Source of the DNA: Cucumis sativus
Lineage: Eukaryota; Streptophyta; Magnoliopsida; Cucurbitales; Cucurbitaceae
Direction of reading: 5' to 3'
Assembly: GCF_000004075.3 (NCBI RefSeq)
Contig: NC_026659.2
Coordinates: 31,080,272 to 31,144,271 of the forward strand
DNA: 64,000 nt
Every line of letters begins with the position of its first letter. Within the stretch, counting starts at the first letter, position 1. Positions 45,997 through 60,200 of the stretch are shown here, in pieces. The translations under genes and the position numbers were made by a program. The notes beneath the pieces were generated by a model. It worked only from the letters and a program-made list of their open reading frames with translations, did no database searches and had not been told where the DNA came from.

Positions 45997-47515
45997 ATTG
46001 TCAAACTGAGCATAACTTCAGCAGCAATTGACATGTATTACTTCTTTCAAGATCCCAAGTTTAAAACTTCATAACCATTAAGTAAAAAGTGGGAAGCTCA
46101 ATGAACTTGTAACTAGAGAGACACTACGCAAGCAACTATCTTTCTTATTATCATGCTTAGCTCAACCGCTCAGAGCATTACTCACATCTTTCTTGATGAT
46201 CGGAGGTTTGTATCTCCAATCTCGTTGTTAATGCATGAAGGTTGAAAACACTTTCTCTTGTTACTCTTCCCTATTACTGCAGATTTTAAACTAGAAACGC
46301 TTCGATTTGAATCTGCTTTATCGACAAAGAGTTCTACTTTGTTCGCTCAACTGTTGTCAATTCTCTTGTATGTCATGTCTTGTTCTGGAAAGAGGAAAAA
46401 GATTTACTTTTACTATAGCCTATATGTAAGAGGTTTATGTTGTTGTATCTTAATCTTGGAAAAATATTGTAATGTTTATCTTAAATATTAAAATTGAATT
46501 ATGCATTGTAATGTTCAGTTTCTAATATTCCTTTTTTCAATATATGTATAAATACACACACACATTCAATAAAGAAAAATACCAGTAGAACAGGCAACTC
46601 AATGAGCAGTCGGATTCCCAACACGAAGACAAAGGAGAAAGATAAATCTCGATTGTCTTGCTACATTAATCTCGTCATGCATTCCTAATTCACTACAACA
46701 CGACTAACAATTTTATTTTTTTCTCCCTTCAAAAAGGATATGTATCGAAAACTAACAGGAGTTCGAGGAACATGCTTCTAGGAGAATCAACTGGCCAAAT
46801 TAAAATAATTTCTACCAACTTATTTAGATAAGAGGAAGAGAGATGTACAAAACTAATTTCAAAATTATCACTAAGACACCATCGCATGAGCGAGATGATG
46901 AGCTACCTCACTCGTCGACCTCATACAACACAAGCTTTGTGATTAAAGGCATCAACACGATTAGTGCAATCTAATTCCATAATTAGAGGGAATTTGCATA
47001 AACAAATTGTTTATTTTATTAAATTTTAGAAAATATATTCATGAATAAAATTAAAAACTTTACGAGGTTATTTAAACATAGAAAAATATGTCAGACTATT
47101 TCTAATTAGATTGATAGAAACTTATCACTATCTAACATTTTTTTTTCTTTTTTCGTAAATAGTTTGACATTTTCTTTTACTCGTAAAAGTTTCTAATTAC
47201 TTTTTATTTTAAAAGTTTTAATTGTTTTTTAAGAAGAAATTGTAATTTGACCTAAAACCACATTTTATGATTGAGTTATGTAAATTTTTAGAAAATTATT
47301 TTTAAAAAATTGAAGTGTTTAGTAACATTTGGAAATGTATTTTTTAAAATGAAATTGAAAAGATAAAATTCTTTAAAAAAAATAAAAATAAAAATAGAAG
47401 GTTTTTAAACAAAATTATGTATATAACTATTTTATATTGTTATATTGAATTAATTTGTTTATATCATATTCTTTATTCGTTCGGAGGAGGAGGAAGAGGA
47501 ACAAAGAAATCAGAA
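45997..47515. other. intergenic region
   Basis: The 3' flank of the release-factor-like gene and the promoter side of the glycine-rich gene. No further gene seen. Confidence 0.5.
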
Positions 47516-50305
47516 ATGCCACGAAATATGAACGGAAACAGAAACCAAGACGGAGAAGATGAGAGGGGATTATTGTGGAATCTTCCCGTTCTTAAATCTT
47601 CCAGATTCGGAAATTTAGGCCCCGCCTTCGGTCTCGGCGTTGGTTGTGGCGTCGGCTTTGGCATCGGCCTCGTCGGAGGTCAATTCTTCATCACCTTTTT
47701 TCTTTTACTCATAATTAACTTGTTATTTCAAGTTTTTTCGTATGGATTGTTTCACCCTGCAACTTGCTGATTGTTTTATTTGGAGGTTTTCTTGTTCAAT
47801 TGGAGGGTTATTTAGTCTGAAATGTTTGTTTGGTTTAGGCTGATTATCGTTTTAATTTGTATTTGTGCCGTCTACTGTCTTTGACTGTTGTCCGTGTCTC
47901 CTGAATTTGGGTTGAGAGAATATGAGTGTTTGGCTGCTGAAATTCTGTAGCCCTGTGATATTTTCCCCAAGTTTACGGATAATTTGACTTTGTTTTGAAG
48001 AAGCTCAAAGATGGAGGAGACGCAATACGAGATCACGACATACGTATTTTTCGAGAATAACGTTATAAAGATGCTATGGGTAACACAAATGTGTTAGAGT
48101 TTAGACTTGAGAAAGGGAATGCTATTTTCTAGGATAGTTTGAAAATCATTCAAAGGAATAAAGTGTATCAATAAGAAAAATAACTAATTTTCCTACAAAA
48201 TAGCTCAATTATGAATCCCCAAATGGCGCCCGGATGTAGTTCATTCAGGTGTTAGTGTATATCTTTAACATATATATTTTTTTAAATTGTATTTCATGCT
48301 TCATCTTTATCATTCAACAATTTCAGACATGCCTTTTGATGGATACACCTCGAGAGGAATTCTAATCTGTATTGTAGTTTGTGAAATTTATGGACTAAGT
48401 TTCTTCAAGCAGTTTAATCGGATGTTGTGTCATTTATTTGTGTATTTATGTTTGTTTGTATGATTGTGATCAAATATGAAAAGCTTTAATCATTTTCACA
48501 AGTTTATCATCCAGCACCTTTTCTCTTCGTCTTTTCATTTTTTTGTACTTGTAAATATATTATTCAGTTTTGTTAACTTTTATGGTGGTTTTTCTTTTAG
48601 TCCGGAGGGTGGGTGTTGAATTTTATTTATCACAATTTAGGAGTCTACAAGCGTTACTTGGTTGCATATTTGAAGTTCCATCTATCTGTTTAGAAGGATT
48701 TTCAGGTGCCAGAAGCTTGAAATGTATTAGGCTTAAAAAATTGGAGTTCACAAAGCACTCCATTGTTGATGAGGATTAAATTCTCTCAATCCTTTGTGAT
48801 AGTATGGCTTTTAGTCTATAAGAAACGCCATTGATTTTCTTTTTCATAGTAGACACTAGACATTAACTGGATGAGAAAAAAGGAACAGTAGCAATTGGGA
48901 TGATAAGGCATTCTTTGTTCTCCCACATGCACACTTAAATAAACACATAGAAGAAGAAGCTATTGTGGATTTTAGGTTTTGGTAGAAGGTAGGGCATGAG
49001 TGTCAGCCAATGAATAAATATTTTCATTGTTGAAATTTTATTTTGCACTTTATACTGTGGTGAACTACCCTTGTTTAGTTTAATTGAAACTAATTAAATA
49101 GATGAATTTGCTAAAAAATTTCTCCACTCTAGGTGCTGGATTTGGTCCAGGAATTCCTGGCTTACAGCTTGGCTTTGGTCTTGGTGCTGGATGTGGAGTT
49201 GGCTTAGGATTTGGCTATGGTGTTGGCAGGGGTATTGCCCAAGATGACAAACGCAGATACTCAAACGTTGGGGATGTATTGCGTGGTCGTCAAAGTATTT
49301 TTCCTCAGTAAGTTCTAAAACTAACTGTTTTCAACTTGTGACTACCATGTTCTCTTAGTTATGCATTATTACAAGTCAGGGAAAATTAACTTTTTCGTGG
49401 GTTTGGTGACCTGGCTTTTACATAACATGTACTTACTAAGGTGGCAATCCATGATAGATGATTCAAAATAGTTTTAATTGTACTATCAATCTCAAGGTTA
49501 GATTCCTTCCCCCCACATGTTGTAATAAGAAAAGTCCCATTCTTTATCTTCTTTCTCTCCTCTCTCTTCCCACTCTCTATCCCATTTCTCTCTTTTTGCT
49601 TAGTTTCTCTCTGCATTCTCTCTTCTTCCCAATTAATCTTATCAGTGGCTTGGACTCTATGTTGTGATTCACTTTCCATCTTTTCATTTCAACTCAGTTC
49701 ATCTTCTTTCAATAACCTAGATCAATTGGGGTCAACTTAGACGTTCATCTTGAAAAATTGCCATTTTGTTTTTAAAATATCTATATCTTTTTAAAAGTTA
49801 GGAATATCACTCTTGACCTTTGAGAAATGTTTTTTTTGTCGCTCAAATTACTAACATCCTTCTCTTTCTTGTTCCCATTCGACTTAGGGAGACACTATCT
49901 TCTTATCCACCTCAGTTGGCTGGGTGAAATCATTGAAACTAACGGTTGATTGTCCAGATCGTTAAACTAAACTACCCTACGTTTTACCATCTTGGTTACA
50001 TTTATAGGATGGTCAGAATAATAATTCCTTTTGAAATCATACTCTAATTTGCACAGGATTAAATAGTGCCTTTCTTAACAGTGAAAAGTTAGAAACTGAT
50101 TGATGACATTTCCACGATTTTCATTTATAATCTGTGCAGCTATTGAACTTCAGTACTCTGACTTCATGAAACATTTCTTGACTTTCATTTTTACTTGTCA
50201 TCCATCAGTCAGGACGATATCGGCGCGCTTGTTGACGACCTTGTCCTAAATACAAAGAGACTTATCCGAGCTACTTCAAAGGAGATTGACAAGTGGAAAA
50301 GATGA
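47516..50305 (+). CDS. glycine-rich small protein, probably membrane-associated
   Basis: Three exons, 47516-47678, 49133-49307 and 50209-50305, join in frame to 144 residues. Layout: a charged N-terminus with LLWNLPVLKSSRFGNLG, two GxGxGxG blocks (FGLGVGCGVGFGIGLVGG and LQLGFGLGAGCGVGLGFGYG) with GPGIPG between them, then a polar tail KRRYSNVGDVLRGRQSIFP and HQDDIGALVDDLVLNTKRLI ending in KWKR. The Gly-rich blocks can form small-residue membrane helices. It recalls the glycine-rich plastid lipid-transfer component TGD5 but is longer and has a different tail, so I do not assign the symbol. The exon borders coincide with the block borders, and the tail is clearly kept by selection-like codon pattern rather than low complexity. 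Function unknown. Confidence 0.75.
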
Positions 50306-51602
50306 AATTTTACTCATTTGTTATTACATTGTACAAGTCTATTACGAACAACAACAATCAAAACTGAAGAACAAAGAAACGTGCTGGCTGACATATGGTA
50401 TGTTATTACTTCGGCTTTTAGAGGCAGAATTTATGTACAATTGTTTAGAAAGATGTATTTAACCTCTAAATCTCATATGCATTGGGTTTTGAGCAATCTT
50501 AAAATGCCAAATGCTTAATGTATTAGTTTAGGTCCCTAGATGGCTGATTTATCATTGTGTGTATGCATTGGTTACGTGCGCCCGTAGTTAAAAGGTGAAA
50601 TTTTGCTAATTCGGTCATTAGTCGTTCTTATACAAACGTCAAGTTGTGCTTTATCTTGTTAGGTTTAAAAGTTGCAATATGTTAGAAGTATTCCATATAG
50701 TTTTTTAAGTTACCTGGTAAATATCAATAGGATTAAATTTCATTTAACCCTCAAAATCTTAGGTTTTTTTTTTTTCTAATATTTTGAAATGTTTATGTTG
50801 ATATCTAAAGTTTAAAAATAACACTTAAAATTAGGATTTTTTTTATTAATTTTTATAAATATATCAAACCAGTCAAATATTTACCGTTGTGTAACAAAAT
50901 GAAAAAGCCACGATTGGTCATGTTTTTAAAAATATTTCATCTTTGTCATTTCTTTTCGTCATCCTTCTTTCTCTACTTATACGATTGTTTTTCAAATTGT
51001 TATTTAGTTGACAATCATATACCAAATATAAAATATTCATTTTTTAAAATATTTTTTTCAAACGGTTATTATCGTTTAAAAAAAAAAATCATTGACATAT
51101 TAGATAGCTAAATTTTACTAAATGATTGTGTATCAAGATATGATTCAATTACGTGTACCAAATTCTACTACCAAATCTAAACGAAGATGTTTACGGGCAT
51201 GCTTGGTGTCAATTAATTATCGACTTTTTTTGTATTTCTTATTGTGGGCTTTTTTCTCTTTATATTTTTTAAAACACACCATTTTTTTTTATATAATTGC
51301 TAGCTATAATTTTACTAACAAATATAACTCATCAACTTGTTTAATCAACCAATAATACGTGTCTAGAACAGCAAGTACAGAACTTTGTGAAAAATGACTT
51401 TAAAAGAAACTTGCTATATTTATGTTTACACATCAATACACATAACCAAAGCTACACATTAGATTTGTTAAATACTTCAAAATTAGCTATAAAAAAAACA
51501 GAAGTCTAAAATAGACCTTTGGAAAAGAAGCAAAGGTATATTTACGATTTACGAATGAATGACCACATAACAAAAATCTTGATGTCCAAATGGCACAATT
51601 TT
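50306..51602. other. 3' flank and intergenic DNA
   Basis: AT-rich; no gene seen before the LHCB5 promoter. Confidence 0.5.
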
Positions 51603-51830
51603 GTTAAGGATAGCTCACGTTATCCAAATCACTCAATCGGAGACACCAACTTAAAGGCCACATCTGCCACCTCACCACTCTCCACCAATCACAACACAGC
51701 ATTGGATTTCTGAGCTCATGAGACCAATCACAAACCTCTATCCGACGTGGCATGTCCACATCCACCAGCACCAACCATATAGCTTCTTCCTTCTCCTCAT
51801 CTCTTCTTCACCATTTACACATTCTTCATT
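51603..51830 (+). promoter_or_regulatory. LHCB5 promoter with GATA, CACGT and CCAAT elements
   Basis: ggata (51608-51612) and tatcc (51621-51625) form an inverted pair of GATA-type motifs around a CACGT core (51616-51620). CCAAT occurs at 51685-51689 and 51724-51728, gacgtggc (G-box-like) at 51744-51751, and a weak TATA (catatag) at 51776-51782, with a CT-rich leader to the ATG. GATA, G-box and CCAAT elements are the known light-response set of Lhc promoters. Confidence 0.6.
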
Positions 51831-51866
51831 CTTCTTTCTTCTTTCCTCCCTTCAATCCCCCCCACC

Positions 51867-53589
<1,723 letters not shown>

Positions 53590-54836
53590 ATCAATGAATG
53601 AATGAATCAATCAATGCATTCATTTTAAAACCCACAACCCAATCACAAGTTTGTGTATTGAAGGATGAAAAATTCTTGAATGCTTTTGTAAATTGGTATT
53701 GAGACTATTTTGTAGCCCCTGACTACTCAACTCTTGCATTTAAAAGAGATATGAAAAAAGGAGTTAAGATCAAATTTTTCTATCAATTATTGTGACTTGA
53801 GTATAGTATCTATCCACACTGATTACCAGCATAAAGTTTGTGCTCTTGGATTGGATTAACCAGTAATATCTTTACACAAACTTTTGAGTCGATAGCTAAT
53901 GATTTGTCTAAGTGAACTAAAGTTTCATTCAAATCCAACTTAATCCATAACTTTAGGTTGAGTTAGGTATATCTTGTCTAAAACATATTTCTAAAGTATC
54001 ATAACAATCAGAGAGTTTTAAATCAACCAAATTCTAAGTTATGGAACTCGAGAATCGATTTGAATATTAATTAGGTTTTCTTGTAATCCAACTTGAAAAA
54101 CTCGAAATTGTAATTAATCTCACATAAAAACTTAGTGAACGAGCTCCTTTTGAGCTAACCACATACTAAAATAAGAAATAAAAAGGACTAATTTGATCAT
54201 CACAAACACACATGTTTTCTTTCTTTCACTCCTAATAGTTGTTTTCAAAATTAGGATCTACATTTTCAAGGACTCTTTTTTTGTGTATTAAAACCTTAAA
54301 CATATAAACTCTCACTCAACTACTAATGTGCAATCTAGTTAAAACATTTTTCTCATTATTCGATCTTTATTTCATTAGTGACTTAAGCATGTGCAAAAAT
54401 ACTAACACTTGCATACTCTTTATTTTCGTCTCGGGTTGTCCTATAGGTTAGCCACTATACTTTAGCAATTTATCTTTATCTCCATATTTAGTCATGTAAA
54501 CTTATGGTTTGATTGGTAACCTTATAACTTTATGATCGATCTAATAAGTCGACCTTCATATTCATCTAAATAAATATATGGCTTGATGACCACCTTTTTA
54601 AATTGCTATCCGTACTTAACTAAATAAGTATTATTTTTTTCACTCAACCCAAAACTATTTAAAAAGAGAGAAAAAATCCCAACTTACAAGATAAGGTACG
54701 AGTAGATGAACCAATTCCAAGTGGCAGTCCATTAGAGTTATGAACATGAGGTTGATAATTGATATGGCCGTTGGTTTTCCTCTAGGAGAACCCCAAAAAG
54801 TAAGGGAAATCAAAAGGTGGGATCTTGGGAATTGGG
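53590..54836. other. intergenic region LHCB5-cupin gene
   Basis: The 3' flank of LHCB5, AT-rich DNA, then the promoter of the cupin gene. Nothing else supportable. Confidence 0.5.
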
Positions 54837-56338
54837 ATGGCTTCTGCTGTGGACGGCTTCTTATTACTAAATTTAAAGCCACAATCTCTCCTCACCAAAC
54901 CTACAAACGTTTCTTTGTACTTTGGGAAAAGGGCACCGTCTCTTCAAATTCGAGCAGATTCCATGGCTACTGAGAGGCTGGGGATCAAAGTTGAGAAGAA
55001 TCCATCTGAATCTAAGCTTACTGAACTCGGCGTTCGTCAATGGCCTAAGTATTTTGATTTCTCTATCTTGTTTCTTGCTTCTTCTTTTTTTCTCTCTATT
55101 TAATTGTTGAATGCCTTTGTTTCTGCCCCCAATTTGTTGCTAGTGGTTGATATTAATGGCCCATGTAGTTTTTCTTTTTAATCATTGAGCCTTGGTATGA
55201 ACGATGTTAGCGATTTTGGAGTTGGGTTTCGATCTGTTTGAAGAGTTAATGAATGTTGATAAATAGATGGATGATGATATGCTGAAGGAGTTGTTGTTTT
55301 GATCTATGACCACTTCCAGCTTCTGGGTTGTAAGTTGTGCATATGTTCATTTCTCGTTCGGCTCTTAGATGGGTAGCTACGAACTAAGAACCACTGTGCG
55401 TTGGTTTAGTGGTCAAGAAGAGCCATTTTAAATAATGAACAGCATAGAGCTGATGGATTCAAAGCTGGGTTACTAGATACCATTTGGGGTTTGTTTGGTT
55501 TAAATTTTGAAGGGTTTAATTTTGAAAATGAGTTATTTTGGAAATAAGGTAAAACGGCTGGAAACTGTTTTTGAAACACTTTCAAAGTTCATTAGTCAAT
55601 TGGAATAGACCCTTAATGTATGATGAGTTTTCTTGACAACCATTTATAGTAAGGTTGCACAAACTAGCATTGGCAGTCACAAATATCAGAATCAATGGAT
55701 TTAGAAAAAGGTTCTAACCCCAAGTTTATAGTTTTTGTTTGAGTAGGAATTAGTAAATATGCTAACAAAGTAGGTTTACTTAGTTGTAGGTTATAAGTTG
55801 TTGTACACACCACTCTTATAGTTGGTGTCCAAACATGGAGTGGATTATAATAACCAGTCTCTAACTTTAGAAAGAATATATATCAAAGGGTATATTGTTA
55901 GAAAATGGATTAATTACCAAATTCATAAGTGATACCTTCTAGACCTGTGATTTTTGTTTGCATATTAAAATATATGAATAGTATTTTAAATTATGTAACA
56001 GAAACTTGAAAACCTGAGATGGAGAGGTACTTAGGTTTCTCATAGAAGCATACATGAATGAATATTTGGTTGGTTTTGTTGTGAAATTTTGAGTGAAAAT
56101 TGAATGTCAAACTGAAACTGGGAAATCCAATAGGTGGGGTTGTGGACCAAGCAAATTCCCATGGACATATTCAGACAAAGAGACATGCTATCTGCTAGAA
56201 GGAAAGGTAAAAGTTACTCCTGCTGGATCAAATGAATCTGTTGAGATTGGCGCTGGGGATTTGGTTGTGTTTCCAAAAGGAATGAGCTGCACTTGGGATG
56301 TCTCTGTTGCTGTGGATAAGCACTATAAGTTTGAATAG
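54837..56338 (+). CDS. PTAC18: plastid RmlC-like cupin (PTAC18 type)
   Basis: Small single-domain cupin (Cupin_3/DUF861). The Arabidopsis relative PTAC18 was found in plastid transcriptionally active chromosome preparations; its activity is not known. Two exons, 54837-55048 and 56134-56338, joined within a Lys codon (…RQWP|K|WGCGP…), 138 residues. The first ~42 residues (MASAVDGFLLLNLK... VSLYFGKRAPSLQIRA) form a plausible chloroplast transit peptide; the cupin core starts at MATERLGIKVEKNPSESKL. Core landmarks: WPKWGCGPSKFPWTYSDKET, CYLLEGKVKVTP, GAGDLVVFPKGMSCTWDV. The metal-binding His residues typical of many cupins are not obvious, as usual in this subfamily. An internal start at that second Met would give a cytosolic form. 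The 1.1 kb intron shows no other gene. Confidence 0.88.
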
Positions 56339-57277
56339 AACTTGTGGTGTGTATGAACTAATGCCTTTTTGAATGTTGATGAACTCTTCTTCCATGACTG
56401 CTTTTCTTGTTGAACCAGATTTCTAGGTTCTATTATTGAATTGCTTCTGGAACAAACTGAGCTAATATGATGAATCTAATATCACGTTTGAGATTGCTGG
56501 TTGTTGAGATTTTAATGCTCTAATTAGAATCTAAGTTTTCTCTTGAATGTTATGAAACTCTATGATTTGAATCAGTAACGTTTTGCTTATAAACAAGAAG
56601 ATTCAAATAACACTCAAATCTTAAAAAGTTCCAAAACCAATTCGAAATTAATCATTGTGAAGTGAAAAATTGAATTGCCTTGATCAAATATCTCGAAGAA
56701 TGGAACATTGCTCCGAAACATCCACAAGCAAGATTGATCATTGCTTTGATTTCTCAAATATCTTGAAGAATGGAACATCATTGCTCCGAAACATTCACGA
56801 GCAAGATTGATCATTGCTTTGAATTCTTCTTTCGTCTTAGCTTTCTTCTTTGAAGTTTTTTTTTTTTTTTTTTGATCTTATTATATATTTGAAAACCTAA
56901 CCTAATTCAACCTATCTTACTTTCAACGTTTAAGTAATGGTGTCGAAGCAAATACATAACATCAAATCTCAAATCTCAATGACTAACTTTGTAATTCAAT
57001 CAAAAATTAATTAAAAGACATCTCAGCTATTTCTTTTTCATTTTACACATTATTTCGACATTGATGACGTGTTAGCCTAAATGATGAATGCATTTTTTTT
57101 TCCTTTGATCTTCCCTAATACAATGACCTTAACCTGAGCTATGTTGGTGTTACAATGAAATAATTACACCATATATTATGAATGTATTTATTTTTTTCCC
57201 ACAAGAAAAAGAAAAACATAAACCAAAAAAGGGAAAAATGTATTTCATGAGAATCAAAGTGGTTATCTTGACGGTTT
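56339..57277. other. intergenic region, convergent genes
   Basis: 3' flanks of the cupin gene (+) and CLPX (-). Holds a 71-bp tandem duplication at 56683-56823 and an 18-base T run near 56856-56873. Confidence 0.5.
56683..56823. repeat. 71-bp tandem duplication
   Basis: Units start at 56683 (tcaaatatctcgaagaatgg) and 56754 (tcaaatatcttgaagaatgg) and both run through ttgctccgaaacat and gcaagattgatcattgcttt; few mismatches and one 3-base insertion. Confidence 0.85.
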
Positions 57278-60200
57278 CTATATACTCATGGCTCTTGATG
57301 ACAGTTCTGTCTCGCCTTCTTGCAACTCAACCACCTCCAAATTTTCCTACAAACAAAGGCCAAGTTCCATAAATGTCATTTAAAGCCAAAAATAAGTGCA
57401 TATACAGCACAAAGATAAAATAAATGAATGTATAGCACAAAAATTGTCTCAATTAAGTTTCATAAGATGCTACAACGAACAAATTTTCAACTATTCTAAA
57501 CCCCAAGAGGCTATTTGACTTCAGTTTATAGCAAATCATTTGGCCTCTAAAAATGAAATCCATATCTGAAAAGAATGGTACCTGTGATTCTTTCAACTTG
57601 GTTTCAGCTAGATAGCGTTCCAATGCTCCATCCCCACGAAGGATTTTCCCTCCGCATCCTCTCGAGTTTAGAGGGCCAACGGACTCTTCATCAACGACAA
57701 CGGCGTCTACTCTTTCGATTCCAGTCTTAACATCAGGAATCTAAATATTTGAGAATAAAAATAAGTTAATCTCATTAATGAACATTTAAAGATCTCATTG
57801 ATATATTGAGATGGATACTTTTTTAGTCTCAATACCTCATACATCGCTTCTGTAAGAATGCTTTCCAGTATGGCTCGTAAGCCTCTGGCACCAGTATTCT
57901 TGGCAATTGCTTTCTTGGCAATCATTCTTAGTGCTTTTTCTGTGTAATGTAGCTTTACCTAATGGTGGATCGATTATCAGCAGGTTTGTAAAGGGAAAAC
58001 GTAGAAATCGGTTGCATGCGAAAGTAAATACTCACTTTATTCATGCCAAACAACTTCTTGTACTGCTTACCAAGAGCGTTCTTTGGTTCAGTGAGGACCT
58101 GTTAACAACAGCAGGTCAAAAATGCCAAAGAGAATCAACTGAATCCATAACTAAATATTGAAGTTTTTTGATGTAGTAGTTGGAATCACTAATAAAATTC
58201 TTCTTTTCAGATGTAATGTTAGTTTAGATGAACAATAAAAATAAATAAACAACGAATCGATACCTGGACAAGCTGGTCCTCAGTTAAGGCTAATAAACTA
58301 ACAAGAATTGGAAAACGGCCTATAAACTCTGGTATGAGACCATATGCTATAAGATCAGAACTCTCGACCTGGAAAGCACCAAATAGAACGTTTAGATGAA
58401 CTTCAAAGGGATTCTTTCTGACCATTTCGTTAAAGGGGATACAAATCATCATGCGGAAAATAAGTAATATGCATTGATTATAAATGTAAAACATGGAACA
58501 AATAAATCAATGCAAAGTTTTAATGCCAAAGGCCAACAAATCCAAAGGGATTTCGTTCTCACAGATTCCAGTAATGATGATGTAACCGCCGCGCTTGTTG
58601 CCCCACCAATTCTCATGTTAGCACGAACAGGTGCTCCGAAACCAATAGAAGAATCTTGTCGTCTGATCAATAACACAAACTATTTTAGTACTGAAAAAGC
58701 ATCTTGAACACTGAAAAGGGATGAGAATTAGTGGCAAAAAATATTAAAAAAAACCTACCTATCAGAGATTGTCTTTTCTAGATCTACGAATGCTCCACCA
58801 CATATAAACAAAATATCTTTTGTATCTATCTGCAGATTTTTTTTCAACTCGGTTAATACTTAAGAGATGATATCTCGAAAACAAAAGCCAGCATTGAACC
58901 CCAGAAAGGAATTACATGCACCAAAAGTTTAAAAGGTTTAAAGGTGGGCAAAAAGTTCATGAAAATATATCTGGAAAAAAGTAATCCCCATCCGCAAGAA
59001 AATATAAATACAGCAGAAAGTGAATGGACCTAGCTGTGCAATCCTAAAAGAACTGTCGTTTATCCTATATGTAAAATTACATGTTGAGGGAAAAATGAAA
59101 AAAGCCCCAAACAAAGAAACTATAATTCAACTCTGAATTTCTTTAATGAATGTTTTCGACCAGATTTTTTCTATTTATGATATGGACTTCCAACATTTAT
59201 CTAAGCTCTTGTCTCAATTACAATAAAGAGCAGTAAATCCAAATGTCAAAAAGAGATAGATTGAAGTCTTGTTTATCATGGTCCCAACATTTTAACCATG
59301 GCCAACCAGAAGGCATCTCTTCCAAATACTCTTTTCTGAGGGATTTTCAAACTGACAAACTTACGTTGAGGTTTTGCCTTTTCGATAGCTTACGCATGCC
59401 CACTCAGATTTAATGATCGACTTAAACATTCACCTACACTCAAACATACACGGTGCCTGTCTCTTTACCCATCGTTTACTCAGACTTAAATGTATTCCCG
59501 CAACTTGCAGGCACATAAAGTCTTGAATGACCCCAACCTTTGCTCCCTACGTAGTGGAAATTTGCTTCTTCAGGTCACTATTTTTCCCTGATTACTCCAT
59601 TTATGTGTGTATTATGTATGCATTTAATACAAGTACAGCTCTATCTAAGCAAAGACAAATAAATTTCATCAGAAATATCTGTTGAAGGAAAACAATGGTT
59701 CCAAAAGAATACACACATGCATGTAATCATTACCAAACTAAACTTTAGCATTTAAAGAGGTTGTCATGAAGAATGTTGCAAGACAACTGAAACACTTGCA
59801 TATAGGTGAACAAAAGAAATTTGAGAGAGAATTTTTGTATATGTTACCTGAATGTTATCTCCACGAGGATGTTTCCGTGACCCCTTCTCAGGAACATTTA
59901 CTATCTAGACAATAAGTCATATCCAGAATTTAGGATGGGGAGAATATACGGCTAAAAATAGTACAATAAGATAAATATTCTTTTTCCCATTTTGTAGAAA
60001 TTAAACTACAATTCATCCGGAGACTGAGAGATAATAGAATCGTGAAGGTCAGAATTAAGAAGAATAATAAGGTAGAAATGACAATCATCTAGATATGAAA
60101 AGTTAATGAACCTATAGATATACTGGTTACTCCATAACTCCATTGATTTTTTTTATTTTTGTACTTCTTTAAAAACCAGAAACAGACTTTTCATGAATGA

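Noticed and set aside
50318..50518. 66-residue open frame after the glycine-rich gene
   Set aside because: Lies in the probable 3' untranslated region and has no domain.
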